From: Thereva unica
Taxonomy: Eukaryota > Arthropoda > Insecta > Diptera > Therevidae
Assembly (NCBI GenBank): GCA_949987705.1
Contig: OX465282.1
Location: forward strand, 11,768,501-11,832,500
Direction of reading: 5' to 3'
Length of the DNA: 64,000 bases
Each line of letters opens with the position of its first letter. The stretch's first letter is position 1. Position numbers and translations under genes: made by a program. Positions 55,498-64,000 of this stretch are shown piece after piece. Below the pieces are notes generated by a model, which was not told the DNA's origin, made no database searches, and saw nothing but the letters and a program-made list of their open reading frames with translations.

Positions 55498-56357
55498 TGG
55501 GCGCATCCAGCGCACTCACCGGAAAAGCCGCTTAGCTGAACAGCACAGCGCAAAAAGTAACTCAGCGGTGTCTGTCGGCTGGATGGGATATCTGAGTTAG
55601 AAAAAATTTTGACAACTATTTTTTTTTTTCTAATTTACATACATATATGTATAACTTCAATTCACTACCGCTGAGCTACTTAGAATAAAATTTTTACGCT
55701 GAGAAATTTACCGCCGCTGAGCTAAGCTAACCATCAGAGCTCAGCGGTTAAGGCCTCTTTACACTATTTGATAAGTCATATGCTTAGTCATATGCATTTT
55801 TATCTGACTAGTCAAAAGTTCTATCATAGCAAGTTGAAATCATAGCATTTTTGTGTTTGTTGTTTATACCTATTTGACAATCGGTACGATTTTCAATGTA
55901 GAAATGGACGAAGAGCAAAAGATTTTAGCGTTGTAATTACTGTAAAATTAGTTTTTGGGATCGTAACTATATGGATTTTGCTCCCACATGTCTATCAATC
56001 CAAAAACACTTTCTCTGGTCCATTTTATCTGTACAAGTACACAAATTGAAATTATTTAATTAATTAACATAATAATTATATCTCCATTTAAAAAAAAACG
56101 CCATAGTTTTCACTTTAAATTTAAATTTCACGACGAGCATCAAAAATCATATGACTTCTCAGAGCAATTAGAACCAATCCTAATCGTAAGAAAGTCATAC
56201 GACTTATCATATGTCAGATCATAGGAGAGATATGGCTGCGTTTACACCATATGACTTGACATTTTTGATAAGTCATATGTAAAATCATATGCCTTATCAG
56301 ATAGTGCAAAGGGGCCTTTAGCCGCTGCTCAGCTGCTGAGTGCCCTGGATGCGCCCA
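55498..56357. mobile_element. MITE-like element with TGGGCGCATCCAG ends and nested inverted repeats
   Basis: Outer ends read TGGGCGCATCCAGCGCACTCA at 55498-55518 (21 bp, shown with breaks here as TGGGCGCATCCAG and CGCACTCA) and its reverse complement with one change at 56337-56357. A second inverted repeat lies inside: AAGGCCTCTTTACACTATTTG at about 55750 against CAGATAGTGCAAAGGGGCC at about 56300. Six or more CCGCTGAG or CTCAGCGG-like motifs lie between the outer and inner ends, and AAGTCATATG or CATATGAC motifs fill the inner part. ATGGACGAAGAGCAAAAG at 55903 opens a few codons, quickly stopped. AAT may be duplicated at both edges. Confidence 0.65.
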
Positions 56358-56367
56358 ATGTGTCATA

Positions 56368-56507
56368 TACTACGATTACATGCCGGACTGAGGACTTGAC
56401 TTGAACTTGAACTGACAGTTAAATGCTCTTGATTTGAAGTCGATCTGAGGTTACATGATTTTCAAGTCTACTTGAAGCCGACTTCAAGTATGCATGTAAT
56501 CATAGTA
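56368..56507. mobile_element. 140-bp MITE with TA target, CTAYGATTACATGC ends
   Basis: CTACGATTACATGC at 56370-56383 is matched by the reverse complement of GCATGTAATCATAG at 56492-56505, with one mismatch. Both ends are flanked by TA, the target of Tc1/mariner-type elements. The interior has CTTGACTTGAACTTGAA and its approximate inverse. Confidence 0.75.
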
Positions 56508-57000
56508 ATAAACATGGATTGAAAACTGAAATATATTTTTAATTTAATTTTTTTTTTCATAGGAATAATTACCTGAATTTTTTTTTAATATTCTTGTTTT
56601 GTTTTATTGTGATGAACATACCTGGAATTAAAAAAAGAAAAATAAATTGTTAGTTTTTTTCGTTATTCTTAAAGATATTCGTTAAATAGTATACTTAAAG
56701 ATATCTGAAGAATATTTTTATTTTATTTATTTATTTATTTATTTATTTATTTTTTTTTTTTTTTGAATCATTATGAGCTCCTTATAAACAGCAATCACTA
56801 AATGTTAGAATTATTCAATAATTTCCATTTTCAAACGTACAAAATTCCTTAACGGAGTAATATTTAATTCACGTCAACGGAAAACATAACATTCCCAGAT
56901 GTAATCAGATCCGTGCGCATTTTGTGGAACATCTTCGACCGTGAGTACCTTTGAACATTTTCCCAAAAATTTTTAAAACACACGACAAAAAGTTGTATAC
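56508..57000. other. AT-rich spacer with (TTTA)n run
   Basis: A simple TTTA repeat runs 56720-56750 and leads into a T run to 56764. No gene. Confidence 0.5.
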
Positions 57001-57002
57001 TC

Positions 57003-57127
57003 TTTTTTTTTTTTTTATGTGGCAGTGCTAAACTCAGGAATCACCCTTTGTACTACCAGTCCGTCATGTCGTTTGTCACGTCATGGTGCAATGTCTAGCA
57101 GCAAGCTTAGTACGGGGGGGGAATAGG
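57003..57127 (-). mobile_element. LINE-A 3' untranslated region and tail
   Basis: Minus-strand 3' end of the LINE-A copy. The T run at 57003-57016 is its poly-A tail. GGCAGTGCTAAACTCAGG, CTTTGTACTACCAGTCC and CATGGTGCAATGTC match the plus-strand tail at 43.95-44.06 kb. The last part of ORF2 (NRTTRLWNNL..SRHLF) is missing between this and the RT frame, so there is an internal deletion. Confidence 0.8.
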
Positions 57128-58711
57128 TTAAGGGTTATGGGGGAGTGGGGGGAATATGTTAACAGCGCGGGCCGATGGCTGGAGGAGGAACTTGCACCTC
57201 TTAAGAAATCCCAAGCACTGGGATGCTTGTTTGGCGATTTGGAATATGTGGTCATTCCATCGCAAGTCTTTGGCTAATGTCACGCCTAAGATGTGTAGGG
57301 ATGGGTCGGCCTTTAGTTCCACGCCATCCACTGACAAGGATGGTGAGGTGTTGATCTTCTTCTTGGATATAAGACAGTACTTGGTTTTGGAGGGGTTGAA
57401 TTCGACACGATTCTTTGTTCCCCACTCTAGAATAAGTTCAATGTCGTTATTAATAGAGTTGAACATTACTTCACGATCATCAAGACAGGATCTGGCATGA
57501 GTCTGCCTTGTATCGTAGCTATAAGAGTAACGCAGGGTACCGTCGTCAGCGAAGCTGAGAAGTGGGTTGGAGGGGATTGAAAGTAGATCATTTATAAAGA
57601 TAAGAAATAGGGCTGGTGATAAAATTGACCCTTGGGGGACCCCCGCAGAGATAGGGTGGGGTTCAGATTTGATGCCATCCAATACTACCTTAATTGAACG
57701 GCCGGAAAGGAAATTCTCAATCCATTTCTGTAAAAGTGAGTCGATTCCAATAGCTTTGAGTTTAGCTAACAAGGCAAAGTGCCAAACTCTATCAAAAGCC
57801 TTGGAGATATCCAAAGCAACCAGACTGGATTCACCTGATCCATGCAAACTTCGGCTGAGGTGTTCTGTAAGACAAACTAAAAGATCGCCAGTGGATCTTC
57901 TGTGTCGGAAGCCATACTGTCTGTCGTTTATGAGTAGGTTGGATTCTAGATATCCCATAAGTTTTTTGGTGATTATCGTCTCCATTGTTTTGGAGAGAAT
58001 AGAAGTAATTGCTATTGGGCGGTAGTTAGAGGGGTCGCTGGAGTCACCTTTTTTCGGTATTGGCTGTACATGGGCAAGTTTCCAAGAGTCTGGATAGACT
58101 CCGGAAGAGTATGATAGGGCAAAAAGTTTGCGCAGAGGTTTAGCCAAAGGTGAGGCGCATTGTTTTAATACGATAGGGGGTATATTATCGGGTCCAGTGG
58201 ATTTGTTGACATCGAGCTCCTTGAGGCACCTGTACACCTCGCGAGTCCTGAAGAAAACCCTGTCCATTAAATGAGCGCTGTGCTCGAGAACCGGGGGTAG
58301 CATATCAATTTGGGGTAAAGAAGAATTGGAAGCAAACAGAGATGCTAATAAATCGGCCTTGGATTTTCTGTCTGTTATCACCTTCTTATCGTGGATGAAT
58401 GAAGGAGTTGTGGATGAAGTGAAATTCTTCTTAATGGAGCTTACCAAGGACCAGAAGTTCTTGCTACCAGAGGTTGCATTAAAGAGTTTACTTCTCAACT
58501 TGTTGTCAAATGAATTTTTGACATTCCTGATGGTGACTTTACAGGAATTTCTTAGTTTTATATACTCTACACGGAGCGATTCACTAGGGGAGCTCTTGTA
58601 AGCTCGAAAGGCGGCTTCTTTATTTCTGATTGCATTCATACACTCCTGATTAAACCATCTGTTGGGCCTAACCTTCACAGATTTGGTAGAATGAGGGATG
58701 AACAAATGCAT
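57128..58711 (-). CDS. LINE-A reverse transcriptase, 527-codon open frame (5'-truncated)
   Basis: This is the longest open frame in the window and the reference for LINE-A. It begins just after where an endonuclease would end (MHLFIPHSTKSVKVRPNRWFNQECMNAI), then a linker FWSLVSSIKKNF. RT motifs follow: NKSTGPDNIPPIVLKQCA, LAHVQPIPKKGDSSDPSNYRPIAITSILSKTMETI, NDRQYGFRHRRSTGDLLVCLTEHL, LVALDISKAFDRVWH (first catalytic Asp), GVPQGSILSPALFLIFINDL and LLSFADDGTLRY (catalytic DD). It then gives VEFNPSKTKYCLIS and LHILGVTLAKDLRWNDHIF (thumb). The frame reads back upstream of the ATG for about 20 codons, so the ATG is not a true start. Endonuclease, ORF1 and the C-terminal tail are missing, so it is not autonomous. 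The absence of stops suggests recent arrival. Clade tentative: jockey-like. Confidence 0.9.
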   Translation of the reverse strand: MHLFIPHSTKSVKVRPNRWFNQECMNAIRNKEAAFRAYKSSPSESLRVEYIKLRNSCKVTIRNVKNSFDNKLRSKLFNATSGSKNFWSLVSSIKKNFTSSTTPSFIHDKKVITDRKSKADLLASLFASNSSLPQIDMLPPVLEHSAHLMDRVFFRTREVYRCLKELDVNKSTGPDNIPPIVLKQCASPLAKPLRKLFALSYSSGVYPDSWKLAHVQPIPKKGDSSDPSNYRPIAITSILSKTMETIITKKLMGYLESNLLINDRQYGFRHRRSTGDLLVCLTEHLSRSLHGSGESSLVALDISKAFDRVWHFALLAKLKAIGIDSLLQKWIENFLSGRSIKVVLDGIKSEPHPISAGVPQGSILSPALFLIFINDLLSIPSNPLLSFADDGTLRYSYSYDTRQTHARSCLDDREVMFNSINNDIELILEWGTKNRVEFNPSKTKYCLISKKKINTSPSLSVDGVELKADPSLHILGVTLAKDLRWNDHIFQIAKQASQCLGFLKRCKFLLQPSARAVNIFPPLPHNP

Positions 58712-58769
58712 TCCTGCCTGTAGAGCAGCTAGTAGAATCCAGGCAAGGCTACAACAGCCACAACTTTAT

Positions 58770-59265
58770 TGACTAATTTCAACAAGGCCGTCTACCTCGG
58801 ATCCTTCTATGAATCAACTCTCGGAGGTAGAAAACTTTAGGTATCTCTGCTCAAGACGAGCACGCATTAGCCTTCTAAAAATATAAGCTGGCTTCATCCC
58901 TGTCCTGGAAAGCTTTATGTTAAAGGCCCAATAAGGGACCAATAATCTCTAGACTCTTCCTCATCCAGGGACCCTCTTACACCGTCAGACGAACCAGGTA
59001 CATCAACGGACCCTTTAGCCGCACTAGTTCCCGAAACCAATCCAGTTTCATCCAGCGTTGAGTACGGCCAAACAGTTGAGCGTGAGGATTGGCCCAAATT
59101 GGTTTAGAAAGTGAGGATTGGCCCAGATCCAAAGTCTGAAAGAGAGTACCTTGCAATTCGGTGACGAGCTACTAGAATTTAAAACACTTTCAAGCGGGTC
59201 TTAAATTAGAAACTAAGCTAGTCACAGACGTGTTATGGGGCAGAACAAGCCCAGCGGAATTTATT
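58770..59265. other. no supported gene
   Basis: Short ORFs only. GTGAGGATTGGCCCA occurs twice, at about 59081 and 59110, in a small local duplication. Confidence 0.4.
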
Positions 59266-59267
59266 GG

Positions 59268-59705
59268 GGCCTCGGTTACCTAAGGAGTAAGGCGTCTGTC
59301 TACCATTCCAGAGGTCCCGGGTTCCAATCCCGGCAGACCCACGGTCCTTCGGCTTTTCCACTTTCCCACCTACATAACTTTCCTTCTTTCTTATTCCTTC
59401 TTTACATTCCTCATTTCTCCTGTCATAGCCTTCCCTAGCTCCTCCCCGCTTCATCAAAAGCGCATGTCACCGGTTGATTGATGAGATTCAACTCGTTTCA
59501 GGAGGCATAAAACGGCAGCGAGTCTTTTCTCCATGCCCTGATGTCAGCGTCGCGAAGTAATGGTTGGTAGTAGGTGGAGCAAAAAAATATCGCGCCTAGG
59601 TTGTGGCAGCTCCTTCCTTCCCGACTAGAGCTCCTGTTTAAAATTGCTCTTTATATTATGGACAGTATAAAGGGCCTTTTCTGAGCCTCTAGTCTTTCAC
59701 ATTAA
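59268..59705 (+). mobile_element. tRNA-derived SINE, near full length
   Basis: Starts GGGGCCTCGGTTACCTAAGG, with the A-box region GGAGTAAGGCG and B box GGTTCCAATCCC at 59319-59330. The body carries CCCACCTACATAACTTTCC, AACTCGTTTCAGGAGGCATAA, GTAATGGTTGGTAGTAGG, CTTCCTTCCCGACTAGAGCT and TATAAAGGGCCTTTTCTGAG, in the same order as the minus-strand copy at 32.7-33.1 kb. An A-rich tail begins at 59703. The head can form a tRNA-like T arm, but the acceptor stem pairs poorly, so it is not a functional tRNA gene. Mobility would depend on a LINE. Confidence 0.85.
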
Positions 59706-59724
59706 AAAAAAAGGAAAAAAAAGT

Positions 59725-62700
59725 GAGATGAAAGCAAATATAGTCCCTTCCGACGAAATCCTCCACTAGTTGAAAGTGTCCTTCAACGAGACAGAGCAAG
59801 ACCTCACAACCGACAGTAGTTGCGCTAATAAGACTCGATTTCTCGAAGCATTGCAGAGTCAGATACGACTGTTGGCAGTGCAATAGTACATAATATCTAG
59901 GGCAAGGATTACGGGTATGGTAGCAGTGGTTGTGATCGCCTAACAAAATCAATGCCTGTGGCGGAAAATTAAAATTTAATTTATTTTTATCGGGACGGCG
60001 TGGCGTAGGCACGAAAATTTATTATATACCAGCTGGACCCGGCATAACTCCGGTTGTATGGTGGTACCGTCGCTTTTAGAATTTTAGATAGGTGGGAGTA
60101 TTTTGCGTACACTGATACCTTATTCATGAAAATATGTTATGGCGTTACAAAAATACAGGGTTATATTAGTTGTTTCGCCAAATAAAAAGAAATATCATTA
60201 TTAACACTTTAGCCGCAGTTACGGGATATAACAACTATACAGAAATTCAATACTCATTATAGCCGATAATCTGAGATACTTTCCTTTGGCGCCGGGCCCG
60301 GGGTAATTTTGTATGGGCTGTGACCCACCTCCTTTCTTAAGAGACCACTTTAGTAGCGAACTTAAAAATCATAAAACAGTATAGTTTTTATAGAATCCAA
60401 TTTTTTAAAAGTCTAAAATGTCGAAATGTGTCACAAGTCTCTTTTGGTTCTAAGTTGATCCCATACAATTCATTCGGAATATTTTTCCTATAAATGAAAA
60501 CCTCCAATTACATTTAATGTTTTCCCATGTCTGTTAATCTCAACCACACCTAAATAAACACAATAAACTATTTCAATGATTTCTAAATCACACTGACTTT
60601 TAATGCCTATACAAAACCACCTCCAACCGAATATATCTTAATTCCCTTCTCACACATTAATGTCTCCTTCAACCGCGAACACATCCCCAACCAAAATCAG
60701 AAAAAAAAAACACTAAATCCCTCTAAAAAAATCCAATCCACACCAAGAATAACAGAAAAACCAAACAGCTCCCAATCACTCTGCATTAATTCTGTGATAG
60801 CTGAACAAATATTTTCATAAAAGAAACTAAAACCATTCCAATTAGTGCGTCAAAAGTTTGACATATGTCAATTTAAGCGCATCGATGTATTCTGGCCACA
60901 TTTCTGACAGACAACACGACACAGATGATCTTCGTTATTTGTCCAATTTCCGAATGTGTGGCGTTTATTTCAATTAACCATCCGTTCTAGATCAGAATTT
61001 ATACATACTATATACACCAAAAGCGGGGGAGGGTTGAGTTTGTTCAATGTATAGAAAACAACCCCATGACGGCAAAAAAAAAAGAAAAAATACAAAACAA
61101 AACGCAACATGATGCAACACAGCAAACACTCACATTGCAAATAACTCAGAAGAAAGGAAAGAAATCATTAGGGATGAAGGTAAACAACCAAAAAAATATA
61201 TATCGATACAGAGAAAATCCAATCACCCCTTAATGAAACAAAAAAAAAACCGAAATTCAACAACAACCCCCAGACTTTTTTATTCAGATTCCAATATTCC
61301 CATCCGGAATTCGAATATGTCAAGGGGATGTCCCTTTTCACCGTTAACGAAGCTATCGAATTACCGGGAATCGAAATGCATCCATCCCTTTGCCATGGCG
61401 CTGCATACAATCGTGCCAAAGGGTAGGGGATGATGATGGCTCGACGCATCCCCAGAATTGAGCCGTTCAGTCGCGTTTTTAGTTGACATTTTCGTAAACG
61501 TTTTGCGGTGTTTACTCAGTCGCTTGTCAACGAGAAAGTTAATTGCAATATTTCCGATCACCTTACTTTCACCCCAGTTTTTTTTTGTTGGTTTTTTTTT
61601 TGTCATTATTATTATGGGGGTAGACATGCAACTGCTGCACGAAGCAGGATTATCCCTTTCCAATATGAATGCCATGCTAACAACCACATGTGGTAAGGAT
61701 TATGCTGAAGGAAACTTGAGATGGAAAAGATTCTGTCAATGGTGATTAGAGGTGAAAGGGGGATGAATTCGGTTTTTTTAATCAATTTTATTTTTAGTAT
61801 TTACATTGTAATGAACTCCACCGATCCGGGGGTGATGGTGAATGTTAAAAGTATGGACTTCCTATCCGAGATACAAGAAGTAATCAAAGCCACAATTAGT
61901 TTAGCTCTGGCGATATACTGTTGATCCAGCTGGATACTCTCAATCTGTTCACACTTACATATATGTGGGTCCTGAAACATCAGGTCTTAGAGGGCAATGG
62001 ACATACAAGATTCCGAAAATATTTTCTACCTTCTACTGGGGCGTCGTCGAATTTGGTGATTTGGTGATCCCCCACGATGATCGAATGCTGATAATATACA
62101 TCGATCGCTAGATATCCACACCTAATCTATTGTACTGGAAGCGATTTATTATAGGGCCTTCTCGGAAAACAGACAGAAAATTGCAGGGGTGAAGCAAAAA
62201 TGATTCCCGAACACCAAATGGCTTGTAACTTCACTCTAAATAACCTATGGACGATCGCAGCAAGGCGAAGGACCCATATTCGGACTCTGATCTCTTATAT
62301 AGACTCTGCACCTATATGCAGGCCCTAATTCGAGAAGAACGATTGTGGTCTTCGTGTTCTTATTCACTCTCCAGCGATTGTGAATACTAGTACTCGACCT
62401 AAACGTTTCTGGCCAAGCTAATCTTAGCGACAAGTCTCTAGACTGCTCAGAGATAATGTGCCTTTGTACTGTTGAAGGTTCTCTTATTGAACACTACTCT
62501 ACTCTACTCGGTGAAGTAAGATTGTGAAGAATGTCAGACAGGACGCGGTCCATCCATCCAATACTACCACAACAGAACGCTGATTTCAGTGATCGTACAG
62601 GAGATGGCGCCTGGACTTATTATGCTTACAGACGAAGGCAAGAGAAAGCGCAGGGATTTTTTGTAAAGATGGAAGGCAATCACGAGAGAAAGTTATCTAG

Positions 62701-63230
62701 GTGGAAGAAACATAAATTCGAAGGATATCAATTCAAGTGCATCGTTAGATGCCTACTAATTGGATTCGAAGCACGGATGTTCGGTGGTCTTAATCCATTT
62801 TCTACTGAAGCTGCTTGGCAAAGTCCTTCTAATCGCATTTCCAGAATGGCTAATAGAAAAAAATTATATCACGTGGGTAGCCGAAAACCGTTCGTAAGTG
62901 GGTTAGTCGAAACCTCTTTCGGCAAGGGTTAGAGTTCTGTTTAGAACATATCGGGATGTTAGAAAAATTGGGTGAATATGGAGGATACTGAGAAGTGGAG
63001 GGTGCTTATCGGTGCGGGTGCCCGACGATGCACAAACGTAGCAGAAGCATATTGCAGAGGATCAGCTAATTTCGGAACTGTCCTCAATCACATATATGGT
63101 TCGGAGATAAATGAGAGTCGGTGGATTATCCGCCGTAAGTTAAGATCCTCCTCTTTATACTTTCAGCCATAGCCTGTACGCACAATAAGTGAAGAACGCC
63201 CTTTCAACGTACTGACTTCGAAGTAATGGA
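59725..63230. other. no supported gene; possible SINE scrap at 62.69 kb
   Basis: Only short ORFs without family features, including the 107-codon minus frame at 59689 and the 133-codon plus frame at 62531. GAAAGTTATCTAGGTGG at 62689-62705 matches the SINE body motif on the minus strand (compare 17934), so a SINE scrap is likely there. AGGAT density is near background after 60 kb. Confidence 0.4.
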
Positions 63231-63239
63231 TGGATGAAG

Positions 63240-63845
63240 GTGGTGTTTTTCTATTTCTTGTGGCGCCTTGGCGGGTACTGTTATCTATTTTGTTTAGTAT
63301 ATTGTGCCATCCTCGTCTTTAAACCCATCAAGATAAAGGCTTCTAAGCTAGATTAAAACTGATTTAGGGTTTCTGTCCCAAATCTCCCTTGGAGTAGGGA
63401 AGTCACGAGAGAGGAGGCTAAGGTCTCTTCCTCGGTGCAGCCTTACAGTCGCACAGCAAGTGCTCCCCAGTTTCGGGAGCTGCCCCGCAGAACCGACAGC
63501 CAAAATCGGCCACCAGACCTATTTTGTTTAGATGCTAGTTAACCAAACAATGGCCCGTCAGAACGTCTGTTATTATTTTTAGCTCCCACTTCTTGAGATT
63601 TAAAAGTTTGCTCGCTTTAGCTTTATCGATTTGGATGAATCTTTTAGCTTAAGAAGCACCCTGGGTCCTTATCCAGCTCTGAAGAAACATCGGGTCGACC
63701 CAATTTTTTATAGCCGTTTTTACATGACAGCTTGCTAAGCTACAGAAAGGTTTCGGACCGATAGGTGAGGAATTTGCACCTACTCTAGCCAGGCTGGCGG
63801 CAATTTAATTACCAACGCGAGCTTCGTGGCCCGGAAACAAGGTTG
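63240..63845 (-). pseudogene. LINE RNase H and C-terminal relic
   Basis: The minus strand from 63840 reads FPGHEARVGN, stop, IAASLARVGANSSPIGPKPF, i.e. the end of an RNase H domain (WVPGHxGxxGNExADxLA in the family). It continues AIKNWVDPMFLQSWIRTQGAS, stop, AKRFIQIDKAKASKLLNLKKWELKIITDVLTGHCLVN, stop, HLNKIGLVADFGCRFCGAAPETGEHLLCDCKA, the LTGHC and CxxC..HxxxxC zinc-knuckle end of I/R1-type LINEs. Three in-frame stops in about 145 codons with little frame loss show slow decay. It is the same clade as the 22.7-23.6 kb relic but a different family. Confidence 0.85.
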
Positions 63846-63889
63846 TGTTAAGACATGTTTCCGATTATAGCTTTCTTTTTGAAACTAGT

Positions 63890-63970
63890 AGTTGGCTGGC
63901 AGGTTAAGGTATCCAACTACTATTCCAGAGGTCCGTGGATCTAGGTTGATAGCGAACGCTTTATCCGGTG
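63890..63970 (+). mobile_element. tRNA-derived SINE head, degraded
   Basis: GTTAAGGTATCCAACTACTATTCCAGAGGTC followed by a decayed B box (GGATCTAGGTTGA) matches the head of the 59.27 kb SINE (GTAAGGCG..CTACCATTCCAGAGGTCC..GGGTTCCAATCCC). The window ends before any full body can be seen. Confidence 0.5.
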
Positions 63971-64000
63971 GGCCTTGGAAGTGCTTTTTAAAGCTAAGCC

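Noticed and set aside
59689..60012. 107-codon minus-strand ORF
   Set aside because: Starts in poly-A sequence next to the SINE tail; no family features.
61361..61745. Overlapping 93-108-codon ORFs on both strands
   Set aside because: Opposing frames over the same bases, no motif on either.
63890..63970. tRNA gene at the right edge
   Set aside because: Degraded B box and no acceptor stem; better explained as a SINE head relic.

Overview
This is AT-rich eukaryotic DNA, most likely an insect and possibly a fly. The evidence is the repeat content: several insect-type non-LTR retrotransposons (LINEs) with RNase H or YADD/FADD reverse transcriptases, a piggyBac element with an insect-type Cys-rich tail, a BEL/Pao fragment, mariner and Tc1 relics, tRNA-derived SINEs and opa-like CAG/CAA runs. 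No host exon could be supported. The species cannot be named from this window. There is no bacterial-type gene, tRNA gene, rRNA gene or CRISPR array.

Two kinds of DNA alternate. (1) Repeat blocks at about 1.9-5.6, 9-13, 15.4-18, 22.7-27.2, 29.3-33.8, 36.6-38.8, 41.2-44.2, 47.6-52.3, 55.5-59.7 and 63.2-64 kb. (2) Low-complexity single-copy-looking islands at about 0-1.8, 5.6-8.9, 13-15, 19-22.6, 34-36.5, 39-41, 44.2-47.5, 52.3-55.4 and 59.7-62.5 kb. The islands have homopolymer runs, no convincing ORF, and a marked excess of AGGAT/ATCCT (often AAGGATA), with a sister form AAGGACGA.

Mobile DNA, left to right: a LINE-A reverse-transcriptase relic split by a 181-bp retroposon with an 11-bp target duplication (1.86-2.39 kb); a MITE-like element (2.84-3.27 kb); a foldback array with CCCACTGGG ends (3.97-5.58 kb); a nearly intact piggyBac transposase broken by one frameshift just before its third catalytic Asp (10.0-11.9 kb); a 175-bp nested palindrome (12.86-13.04 kb); a MITE with AGTAGTATAGCT ends (15.4 kb, again at 47.6-48.25 kb); LINE and SINE relics at 17-18 kb; a LINE RNase H relic (22.7-23.6 kb); Tc1 and LINE fragments (24-25 kb); an 11-bp-unit minisatellite split by a LINE (25.3-27.2 kb); a BEL/Pao fragment (29.4 kb); LINE-A relics and a SINE (31.9-33.8 kb); two LINE fragments (36.6-37.9 kb); RNase H relics (42.5 and 50.3 kb); a mariner relic (48.6-49.2 kb); a jockey-like LINE (50.6-52.25 kb); a MITE with nested inverted repeats followed by a TA-flanked MITE (55.5-56.5 kb); the best-preserved LINE-A copy (57.0-58.7 kb, 527-codon open frame); a full SINE (59.3-59.7 kb); and a LINE RNase H relic with a SINE head (63.2-64 kb).

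The genes do not form a pathway. The window records serial invasion: LINE-A supplied at least eight pieces, SINEs probably used LINE machinery, and small DNA elements depended on transposases encoded elsewhere. Protein identities come from recognising family motifs in the translated sequence; no database search was run, and LINE clade names are tentative.
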